Shown: in pieces, positions 4,994-11,247 of the stretch
Numbering within the stretch: the first letter of the stretch is position 1
How the letters are laid out: each line of letters opens with the position of its first letter
NCBI GenBank assembly: GCA_009781325.1
Contig: WQYJ01000053.1
Span: 1 to 11,247 of the forward strand
From: Propionibacteriaceae bacterium
GTDB lineage: Bacteria > Actinomycetota > Actinomycetes > Propionibacteriales > Propionibacteriaceae
DNA length: 11,247 bases
Reading direction: 5' to 3'
Position numbers and translations under genes: made by a program
The notes under the pieces: model-generated
Told to the model about the DNA's origin: nothing
What the model saw: only the letters and a program-made list of their open reading frames with translations
The model's database searches: none

Positions 4994-6175
4994 GTGCAGA
5001 AGCTATTCACATCTGAGTCTGTGACTGAGGGTCATCCCGACAAAATGGCAGATGCCATCTCTGATCGCGTTCTCGATGCTCTGCTGAGTCAAGACCCCAC
5101 TAGCCGTGTCGCTGTGGAGACTTTGCTCACCACTGGTGCTGTGGTGGTGGCTGGGGAAGCAACAACCCAGGGTTACGCAGATGTGGCCCAGATCGTACGC
5201 GACACCGTTCTCGACATTGGTTATTCATCATCGAAGGTGGGATTCGACGGTAACTCCTGCGGGGTCATGGTCGCGATCGGCAACCAGTCTCCCGATATCG
5301 CTGCCGGAGTGGATCATGCAGAGGAGTCCCGGGAGGGTTCTGCAGATGCCTATGATCTCCAAGGGGCCGGTGACCAGGGATTGATGTTCGGTTTCGCCTG
5401 TCGCGAAACGCAGTCGTTGATGCCAGCCCCGATTCACATGGCTCATCGGCTAGCTGAACGGCTGTCGCAGGTGCGCAAAGAAGGGATTCTGGAGTATCTT
5501 CGCCCGGATGGGAAGACCCAGGTCACTATTCGCTATGAAGGGCACACCCCTGTCGGTGTCGACACGATTGTCGTTTCTGCCCAGCATGCCCGCGGAGTGA
5601 ACCATGATCTGATCCGCGACGACATCGTTCACACAGTTATCAACCCGGTCGTTGAGGCCTGCGGCTTTGAGTCTGGAGGGATTCGTACCTTCGTCAATCC
5701 GACCGGAAGTTTTGTGATCGGCGGGCCGATGGGGGATGCCGGAGTCACAGGGCGCAAGATCATTGTCGACACATATGGGGGTATGGCTCACCACGGCGGA
5801 GGCGCCTTCTCTGGCAAGGATCCTTCCAAGGTGGATCGCAGTGCCAGCTATGCGATGAGGTGGGTGGCTAAGAATGTCGTTGCTGCTGATCTGGCTGATC
5901 GCTGCGAAGTGCAGGTGTCCTATGCCATCGGGCGTGCCCATCCCATTGCCCTCTATGTTGATTGTTTTGGGACCGCCCGTGTGGAGGAAGAAAAGATCCA
6001 GGAGGCGATCCTAGAAGTCTTCGATCTTCGTCCGCGCGCGATCATCGAGGATCTCGATCTTCTACGCCCGATCTACGCCCAGGTCACCAACTACGGTCAC
6101 TTTGGCCGTGATCTGGAATGCATGACATGGGAGAAGACTGACAGGGCTGATGCCCTCGCTGCTGCTGTGCGATGA
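4994..6175 (+). CDS. metK: S-adenosylmethionine synthase
   Basis: A 393-residue methionine adenosyltransferase, making S-adenosylmethionine from methionine and ATP as a cytosolic homotetramer. The methionine/ATP-binding GHPDK (13-17), the signature GAGDQG (124-129), the glycine-rich GGGAFSGKDPSKVDRS (268-283) and the C-terminal NYGHFGRD and WEKTDRADAL are all intact. Length is typical. The start is GTG at 4994, chosen because AAGGAG at 4981-4986 lies 7 nt upstream and the protein begins with the usual short lead to FTSESVTEGHPDK. The stop overlaps the priA start as ATGA. The product is used by many methyltransferases, one of which (RsmB) is encoded at the end of the same gene run. In Actinobacteria metK usually follows coaBC; that gene is not here. 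Confidence 0.97.
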   Translation: MQKLFTSESVTEGHPDKMADAISDRVLDALLSQDPTSRVAVETLLTTGAVVVAGEATTQGYADVAQIVRDTVLDIGYSSSKVGFDGNSCGVMVAIGNQSPDIAAGVDHAEESREGSADAYDLQGAGDQGLMFGFACRETQSLMPAPIHMAHRLAERLSQVRKEGILEYLRPDGKTQVTIRYEGHTPVGVDTIVVSAQHARGVNHDLIRDDIVHTVINPVVEACGFESGGIRTFVNPTGSFVIGGPMGDAGVTGRKIIVDTYGGMAHHGGGAFSGKDPSKVDRSASYAMRWVAKNVVAADLADRCEVQVSYAIGRAHPIALYVDCFGTARVEEEKIQEAILEVFDLRPRAIIEDLDLLRPIYAQVTNYGHFGRDLECMTWEKTDRADALAAAVR

Positions 6176-8100
6176 TTGCTCAGGTCTATGTTGATGTTCA
6201 GGTTCCTCACCTGGATCACGTCTTCGACTATGCCATCCCCGATGGGCTTGCGAATAAGGTGCACGTCGGGATTCGGGTCAAGGTCCCGTTCAACGGTCGT
6301 AGCCTCGCTGGGTTTGTGGTGGGAATCGCTGAGACTTCCGCCCAAGAAAAACTCCAGACACTGAGCACTATTGTCTCCGAGGTGCCAGTCATGCCGGAAG
6401 CGACAATTGCGCTGATCCGAGCAGTCGCTGATCACTGCGCAGGCACCTTCATGGATGTGGCTCGACTCGCTATTCCTCCGCGCCATGCCCGAGCCGAAAA
6501 GAATCGCCTCACTGTCGAGCCAGAGATCAGCGTGGAGAACAAGCCAAGCTGTCTCGATAGATACCCGGAAGGTACGAGCCTTCGCCAGGCCATTCGTGCA
6601 GGGAAGTCTCCGCGTGCTGCCTGGACACTGGTTCCTGCTCGGGCAGTGGGGGATTGGGTGGAAGGGATCACCTCCCTGGTGAGCGACACGCTGGCATCGG
6701 GGCGCTCAGTTCTTGTTCTTGCCCCTGAAGTCAGGGATTGTGCAGCGCTGCAAGCCGCGATCACAATGATCATCGATAGGCGTTTGGTGGTCTCTCTGGC
6801 GGCTAATAGAGGCCCCCACGGCCGGTATTCTGCCTTCTTGGCAGGGTTATCAGGTCAGGCTCGGGTCATCGTTGGTTCCCGGGGTGCCGCCTATGCTCCG
6901 ATGAAGAACCTCGGACTCATCGTGGTGTGGGAGGAAGCAGACCCAATCTTTGAGGAGCAGCATTGTCCCTACCCATCCTTGCGCGACATCGTCGCTATAC
7001 GGGCCGCCCAAGAAAAGGCCGGGGTTGTCTTTGTGTCGTACTCACGCTCAGTGGAGATCCAGAACTGGGTTGACAAGAAATGGCTCCATGAAGTGGTCAT
7101 GGGATCCCAGCAGGTGAGCTTCCATACTGCCTCAATCAGGGTTGCCTCGCATGGGGATCATAGCCTAGCTCACGACAGGGCTGCGCGAAGTGCCAGACTT
7201 CCCCATGATGGTTTCTCTGTGATCCAGGCTGGGTTGGGTTTGGGGCCAGTGTTAGTCTCTGTGCCCTGGGTTGGTCAGCGCAGGAACTTTATCTGCCAGT
7301 CGTGCGGCGAACCTATGAAGTGTTCGTGCGGCTCAGGGTTCGAAGAATCTGAGAGCATGTCCTGTGTGATCTGCGGGAAGTCTGCTCAGGGATGGAGGTG
7401 TGTCTGCGGGTCTCACCGATTCAAGGCCATCATCATCGGTTCGCAGCGAACAGCTCACGAGCTAGCTCAGTCTTTCAAAAATGCCCTTGTTTTGCGCTCC
7501 GACTCAACATCGCGGATCGATTGGCTGTCTCCGAGCGAGTCAACCTCAGTGATCGTGGTGGCCACCCCAGGGTGTGAACCAGTGATCGACAAAGGTTATT
7601 CAGCAGCAGTGATCCTTGATGCGGCAGGTGTGCTGGCGCGCCCAGATATTCGGGTGGGTGAAGAAGCCCTGCGGCGGTGGCTGCGCATCATTTCTTTGGT
7701 GAGGTCCGGTGAGGATTTGGGGACAGTCCTCATCGTAGGCCCAGGGCAGGACCGTACGATTCAAGCGGCTCTGCGCTGTGATCCGCTGACCTATGCTCGC
7801 CGCGAACTGCGCGACCGCCAGGAGGCAGGGTTTCCTCCTGCAACAAGAATGGCGGTTTTTTCCGGTGATGAGTCAGCAGTTGCCCACGCAGCACAGGAAT
7901 GGTCGAAAACTGGAATCGGGGAGATGATCGGCCCTATCCAAGAGGTCGACTCTGACCAATACCGTCTGATCATCAGAGTGGGGTCTGCCCAGGGCACTCA
8001 ACTCGCAGCCTGGCTCGCCGAGACGGCTCGTACACGATCTTCACGCAAGAGAAACGATAAGCTGAACATCAGACTTGATCCGGTGTGGCTAGGAGGATAA
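6172..8100 (+). CDS. priA: PriA-like primosomal protein N', actinobacterial type without helicase motifs
   Basis: A 642-residue homologue of the replication restart protein PriA. Residues 1-100 form the DNA-binding domain (VYVDVQVPHLDHVFDYAIPD; VGIRVKVPF). The region equivalent to the helicase core lacks a Walker A GxGKT; the matching position reads WTLVPARAVGDWVEGI (151-166), and the DEEH box is replaced by WEEAD (253-257). Eight cysteines (375, 378, 384, 386, 398, 401, 410, 412) make the zinc region. VATPGCEPV (463-471) and RELRDRQEAGFPPATRM (544-560) match the C-terminal PriA motifs. Actinobacterial PriA proteins as a group have no detectable helicase domain, so this is a family trait rather than decay. 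It is unlikely to be an ATPase and may load the replication restart machinery as a binding platform (inference). The start overlaps the metK stop by 4 nt, and the stop overlaps the fmt ATG by 1 nt. Confidence 0.93.
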   Translation: MIAQVYVDVQVPHLDHVFDYAIPDGLANKVHVGIRVKVPFNGRSLAGFVVGIAETSAQEKLQTLSTIVSEVPVMPEATIALIRAVADHCAGTFMDVARLAIPPRHARAEKNRLTVEPEISVENKPSCLDRYPEGTSLRQAIRAGKSPRAAWTLVPARAVGDWVEGITSLVSDTLASGRSVLVLAPEVRDCAALQAAITMIIDRRLVVSLAANRGPHGRYSAFLAGLSGQARVIVGSRGAAYAPMKNLGLIVVWEEADPIFEEQHCPYPSLRDIVAIRAAQEKAGVVFVSYSRSVEIQNWVDKKWLHEVVMGSQQVSFHTASIRVASHGDHSLAHDRAARSARLPHDGFSVIQAGLGLGPVLVSVPWVGQRRNFICQSCGEPMKCSCGSGFEESESMSCVICGKSAQGWRCVCGSHRFKAIIIGSQRTAHELAQSFKNALVLRSDSTSRIDWLSPSESTSVIVVATPGCEPVIDKGYSAAVILDAAGVLARPDIRVGEEALRRWLRIISLVRSGEDLGTVLIVGPGQDRTIQAALRCDPLTYARRELRDRQEAGFPPATRMAVFSGDESAVAHAAQEWSKTGIGEMIGPIQEVDSDQYRLIIRVGSAQGTQLAAWLAETARTRSSRKRNDKLNIRLDPVWLGG

Positions 8101-9041
8101 TGAGGCTTCTGTTCGCTGGGACTCCCGCGGTCGCTGTCCCTGTGCTCGAAGGGCTGGCGAAGATTCATCAGATTTCTGCGATTCTGACGCGCCCGCCAGC
8201 CCCTCAAGGAAGAAGCTCACGGTTGGTCCCTTCTCCAGTTGAGGCATGGGGCAGAGATCACCGGATTGAGGTTCTCACACCGCAGTCGATGAAGGACCCG
8301 CAGTTCGTCCAGGCAGTGCGTGGGATTGCTCCTCAATGCTGTCCGGTGGTGGCCTATGGCGGATTGATTACCCCAGAACTGCTGCGCATTCCCACCCATG
8401 GCTGGATCAACCTGCATTTCTCTATCCTGCCGGCCTATCGAGGGGCAGCACCTGTGCAAAGAGCCTTGCTGGATGGGTGTACGCAGACCGGGATCACGAC
8501 TTTCCTGCTGGAACCTGCTTTGGATTCTGGTCCTGTCTATCTTCAGCAAAGTGTCGATATTGCTCCGAATGAGACCGCTGGGGACCTCCTGGACGCGCTA
8601 GCGGTGCTGGGTGCACAGTCCATGGCGGAAACCATGGAAATGATTGAAGCTGGCTACCAGCCCACGGCGCAGCCCGATCAGGGGATTAGTTATGCTCCGA
8701 AGATCACAGCCGAGGATGCGCGCCTGGATATCGGCGTCCCAGCATCAAGGGTCGTTAATCGAGTACGTGCGATGAGTCCAGAGCCTGGAGCATGGGCCTT
8801 GCTCGGAGGACAAAGATTCAAGATCCTTCGAGCCCGCCTGGCGGATCCCCAGGATGTGAGTTCACTAGCGGCTGATGGAGTCCTAGGTCGGCTCGCTGCG
8901 ACGAAGAAGCATCTCTTTTGCCATGTACGTGATGGCTGGATTGAGTTGATGGAGGTACAAGCCATCGGCAAGAAAGTGATGACGGGGGCAGATTGGGCGC
9001 GAGGGGCCTTGGCCAGCGATCCGGGAGCTTACCTTGAGTGA
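8100..9041 (+). CDS. fmt: Methionyl-tRNA formyltransferase
   Basis: A 313-residue enzyme that formylates Met-tRNA(fMet) with 10-formyl-tetrahydrofolate, allowing normal bacterial translation initiation. The N-terminal Rossmann domain begins MRLLFAGTPAVAVPVL. The catalytic block NLHFSILPAYRGAAPVQ holds Asn104 and His106, and Asp142 follows in LDSGPV, completing the N-H-D set of formyltransferases. The C-terminal OB-fold domain (about 200-313) holds the tRNA-binding region. Length is typical. The ATG at 8100 shares its A with the priA TAA stop. AGGAGG at 8091-8096 is strong but only 3 nt away, which is tight. A GTG at 8085 in the same frame would add five residues not typical of the family, so I reject it. 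The fmt end overlaps the rsmB start by 8 nt. Confidence 0.96.
   Translation: MRLLFAGTPAVAVPVLEGLAKIHQISAILTRPPAPQGRSSRLVPSPVEAWGRDHRIEVLTPQSMKDPQFVQAVRGIAPQCCPVVAYGGLITPELLRIPTHGWINLHFSILPAYRGAAPVQRALLDGCTQTGITTFLLEPALDSGPVYLQQSVDIAPNETAGDLLDALAVLGAQSMAETMEMIEAGYQPTAQPDQGISYAPKITAEDARLDIGVPASRVVNRVRAMSPEPGAWALLGGQRFKILRARLADPQDVSSLAADGVLGRLAATKKHLFCHVRDGWIELMEVQAIGKKVMTGADWARGALASDPGAYLE
9023..9027 (+). promoter_or_regulatory. Ribosome binding site deciding the rsmB TTG start
   Basis: GGGAG lies 6 nt before the TTG at 9034, inside the end of fmt. The next in-frame candidate, GTG 9046, has only GAGAGG directly against it, with no usable spacing. This supports the TTG as the real start. Confidence 0.55.
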
Positions 9042-10374
9042 GAGGGTGGATCCAGCACGGAAGGCGGCTCTGGCAGCCCTGAAAATCGTTCGCGACGGCG
9101 GATATGCCAATCTTGCCGTGAAGCAGGTCCTCGATCGATCCCAGTTGACCAGCCGGGATGCTGGTTTCGTCACCCAACTGGTCTATGGGGTGTGCCGGAA
9201 TATGGGCACTCTCGATCTGATTATCGAGAAGGCTTCGGGGCGCGCAATCACCACCTTGCAGCCTGGGGTTGTTGACGTTCTGAGGCTTGGTACGCAGCAA
9301 CTGCTGATGATGCGGGTTCCTGCTCATGCAGGTGTGTCTGCGTGTGTGTGTTTGGCATCGGAGCAGATCGGGCGTCACGTGTCCGGTGTGGTGAATGCGA
9401 TCCTTCGCCGCGTAGCGGAGCGCGATTGGGACACATGGATGGATCTGATCACCCACGGGCTTCCTGCCGCGCAAGCCATGGCAATTCGAAGCTGTCATCC
9501 ACTGTGGATCGAACAGGTTTATGCCCATTGTCTGCCAGCCGGTGAGGTAGTCCAAGCGATGGAGGCTAACAATGAGGCACCCCAACCAACTTTGGTCGTA
9601 CGACCTGGGCTCATGACTCGCGATGAACTCTTGACCTATGGCGGTGAACCCACGCCGTACTCGCCGTGGGGGGTGAGCCGCAGCGGAGACCCGGCTCAAG
9701 TGCCGCCAGTTCGAGACGGCAGAGCAGCGGTTCAAGATGAGGGCTCTCAGCTTGTCGCTGATCTCCTTACCCGCGTGGATGCTCCCGATGGGCCCTGGCT
9801 GGATATGTGTGCAGGTCCGGGAGGAAAGGCCGCCTTGTTGACCGGACTCGCCCGTGATGCGGGGCAGGGACTGGTTGCTAGTGAACTTCGTCCCCACCGG
9901 GCACGGTTAGTTGCCTCAGCTCTGCGAGGCTATGGGAGCCCAGCGGTCGTGGTTGCCGATGGGTGTGTTCCGGCGTGGGGATCGGTGTTCTCTCGAATCA
10001 TGCTGGACGCACCATGTACGGGGTTGGGAGCTTTGCGTAGGCGTGCCGAGGCTCGTTGGCGCAAGACTGAGGATGACCTCGAAGGCTTAGTAAGACTGCA
10101 ATGCGATCTGCTGTGGTCTGCCTGCTCATCGGTAGTTCCTGGGGGAGTGGTGGCGTACGTTACCTGCTCGCCTCATCCGGGTGAAACTGTTGAGGTCATC
10201 CGTGAAGCAGCCAAGGGCTTGGAGATTTTGGATGCGCCGGCTCTGCTGGGGAACGTACCTAACGCTCAATCTGAGCTCGATCCTCGATTCATTCAGCTAT
10301 GGCCGCATCGCCACGGAACAGACGCCATGTTCTGTGCTTTGCTGCGCAGGACATCTGTCACAGAGCTGCGATAA
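9034..10374 (+). CDS. rsmB: 16S rRNA (cytosine-967-C5)-methyltransferase RsmB/Sun
   Basis: A 446-residue SAM-dependent RNA methyltransferase of the NOL1/NOP2/Sun family. An N-terminal NusB-like RNA-binding domain (about 5-130; RKAALAALKIVRDGGYANLA) precedes the methyltransferase domain. AAVQDEGSQLVA (231-242) precedes the SAM-binding LDMCAGPGGKA (256-266). The two family cysteines are present: C328 in DAPCTG, the nucleophile-type motif IV position of RsmB after TCS assignment is uncertain, and C378 in VTCSPHPGE. In this family one attacks C6 of the target cytosine and the other helps release the product. The start is TTG at 9034 with GGGAG 6 nt upstream, overlapping fmt by 8 nt. The order fmt-rsmB is widely conserved. 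Its last 17 nt overlap the end of leuB on the other strand. Confidence 0.95.
   Translation: MSERVDPARKAALAALKIVRDGGYANLAVKQVLDRSQLTSRDAGFVTQLVYGVCRNMGTLDLIIEKASGRAITTLQPGVVDVLRLGTQQLLMMRVPAHAGVSACVCLASEQIGRHVSGVVNAILRRVAERDWDTWMDLITHGLPAAQAMAIRSCHPLWIEQVYAHCLPAGEVVQAMEANNEAPQPTLVVRPGLMTRDELLTYGGEPTPYSPWGVSRSGDPAQVPPVRDGRAAVQDEGSQLVADLLTRVDAPDGPWLDMCAGPGGKAALLTGLARDAGQGLVASELRPHRARLVASALRGYGSPAVVVADGCVPAWGSVFSRIMLDAPCTGLGALRRRAEARWRKTEDDLEGLVRLQCDLLWSACSSVVPGGVVAYVTCSPHPGETVEVIREAAKGLEILDAPALLGNVPNAQSELDPRFIQLWPHRHGTDAMFCALLRRTSVTELR
10345..10370. repeat. Inverted repeat in the rsmB/leuB tail-to-tail overlap
   Basis: CGCAG (10345-10349) with TCTG (10354-10357) pairs with CAGA (10361-10364) and CTGCG (10366-10370), with a 3-nt loop TCA and an asymmetric internal bulge. 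It spans the leuB stop and ends just before the rsmB stop. No T-run follows on either strand. It could act as a two-way pause or terminator, but this is inferred from position only. Confidence 0.3.
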
Positions 10375-11247
10375 TCGCATCCCCGATCTCAACGGTAGAA
10401 CGCTTCACACCGATTGTTGCGGCGATGTCGTTTTCGACCGCCTCACGGATTGTCGCTGCGTCTTCGGTGTAGCCCAAGTGGTCCAGCATGATCGCCCCGG
10501 ACAGGATGGCAGCCCGCGGATCCGCGATTCCCTGTCCTGCAATGTCGGGGGCCGACCCGTGGACAGGCTCAAACATCGAGGGATAGGTGCCCTCCAGGTT
10601 GATATTTGCGCTGGCAGCCAGTCCGATACCGCCGGTCACAGCGGCAGCCTCATCGGTGAGGATGTCCCCGAAAAGATTGTCGGTGACGATCACATCGAAA
10701 CGATCAGGCTGGGTGACCATGAAGATCGTCGCTGCGTCAATATGCAGGTAGTCGGTGGTCACGTCGGTGAACTCCTTACCCACACGGGTCAGCGTACGAT
10801 TCCACAGACCACCAGCGTTGACTAAGACATTGTGCTTGTGCACCAAGGTGAGGTGCTTATTGCGGCTGCGGGCCAGATTGAAGGCATAGCGTACGACTCG
10901 CTCGACCCCGTGAGCGGTGTTGATGGACACCTCAGTGGCGATTTCGTGGGGGGTTCCGGTTCGTACCGTACCGCCGTTGCCGCAGTAGAGACCCTCCGTA
11001 CCTTCACGCACGACGACGAAATCAATGGTCTTGCCGTCGACGACACCCGGTGACAGCGGTGTGGCGACCCCAGGATAGAGCTTCGAGGGGCGCAGGTTCA
11101 CCGCATGGTCGAAGGCGAACCGCAGTTTGAGGAGGAGACCGCGTTCCAGCAGTCCCGACGGGATAGATGTCGAACCCGGAGCTGCCCCGACCGCACCCAG
11201 GAGAATGGCATCGCATGCCGCCAGGCGGGCTAGGGTCTCATCGGAGA
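10358..11247 (-). CDS. leuB: 3-isopropylmalate dehydrogenase, 3' part (N-terminus beyond the window)
   Basis: The C-terminal 295 or so residues of LeuB, which oxidises and decarboxylates 3-isopropylmalate with NAD+ in leucine synthesis. The frame is open to the window edge. The first visible residues, SDETLARLAACDAILLGAVG, and PSGLLERGLLLKLRFAFDHA match the family region near residue 55 onward, so about 50-60 residues are missing. Further motifs are NLRPSKLYPGV, FVVVREGTEGLY, the lysine-bearing LVHKHNVL, the metal-binding TDNLFGDILTDEAAAVTGG, and the coenzyme-binding FEPVHGSAPDIAGQGIADP. The type is that of Actinobacteria. An internal GTG near 11101 is a valine in NLRP context and not the start. 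The gene ends TGA at 10358-10360 inside the 3' end of rsmB. No other leucine gene is in view, so its operon cannot be judged. Confidence 0.97.
   Translation of the reverse strand, partial: SDETLARLAACDAILLGAVGAAPGSTSIPSGLLERGLLLKLRFAFDHAVNLRPSKLYPGVATPLSPGVVDGKTIDFVVVREGTEGLYCGNGGTVRTGTPHEIATEVSINTAHGVERVVRYAFNLARSRNKHLTLVHKHNVLVNAGGLWNRTLTRVGKEFTDVTTDYLHIDAATIFMVTQPDRFDVIVTDNLFGDILTDEAAAVTGGIGLAASANINLEGTYPSMFEPVHGSAPDIAGQGIADPRAAILSGAIMLDHLGYTEDAATIREAVENDIAATIGVKRSTVEIGDAIIAAL

Noticed and set aside
5450..5941. Minus-strand ORF (163 codons) inside metK
   Set aside because: It lies opposite intact metK motifs and its translation shows no recognisable domain.
8085..8099. GTG start for fmt five codons upstream
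   Set aside because: The MRLLFAGTP start at 8100 matches the family; the extra MARRI is made from the AGGAGG ribosome binding site.
8818..9897. Long minus-strand ORF (359 codons) across the end of fmt and the start of rsmB
   Set aside because: It is antisense to two clearly conserved genes, its translation looks like no family I know, and its Arg/Pro/His/Ser-rich make-up is typical of a shadow frame.
1..11247. Mobile elements, CRISPR arrays, tRNA or rRNA genes, toxin-antitoxin or defence genes
   Set aside because: I looked on both strands and saw no transposase or phage protein, spaced direct repeats, tRNA-like cloverleaf or defence domain; almost all of the window is conserved core coding sequence.

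Overview
This window is a conserved chromosomal stretch from an actinobacterium of moderate GC content. The evidence is the gene content: an actinobacterial-type integration host factor (mIHF), a DUF3117 protein, a GlgA/GlgM-type glucosyltransferase divergent from glgC, a PriA homologue with no ATPase motifs, and an actinobacterial-type LeuB. A member of or near the Actinomycetaceae is my guess; I cannot name a species.

Layout. (1) Positions 1-1060, + strand: the 3' part of a LOG-family phosphoribohydrolase gene, a membrane-anchored DivIVA-motif protein with a very acidic tail, and a DUF3117 protein, tightly packed as one probable operon. (2) Positions 1061-3580: glgA on the minus strand and glgC on the plus strand, divergent from a 108-nt region. 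They cover ADP-glucose synthesis and its use in alpha-glucan building. The glgC side has a textbook -35/-10 placed for a leaderless transcript. (3) Positions 3652-4885, + strand: mihF-gmk-rpoZ, with 4-nt stop/start overlaps at both junctions (nucleoid protein, guanylate kinase, RNA polymerase omega). (4) Positions 4994-10374, + strand: metK-priA-fmt-rsmB, again with overlapping stops and starts (SAM synthesis, replication restart, initiator-tRNA formylation, 16S rRNA m5C methylation). (5) Positions 10358-11247, minus strand: the 3' part of leuB, whose end overlaps that of rsmB.

Regions 1 and 2 follow the order of Mycobacterium tuberculosis Rv1205-Rv1213 with some genes missing. Regions 3 and 4 follow the Rv1388-Rv1407 order. 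Two blocks that are far apart in mycobacteria are therefore joined between glgC and mihF. The coaBC (dfp) gene that usually sits between rpoZ and metK is absent.

I see no mobile element, CRISPR array, tRNA, rRNA, phage gene or defence cassette, and no gene-free stretch over about 110 nt. I do not find a clear undescribed system. The points worth a second look are the missing coaBC, the one-residue-short zinc knuckles in PriA, the leaderless glgC promoter, hairpins at both tail-to-tail junctions, and the acidic-tailed DivIVA-like protein.
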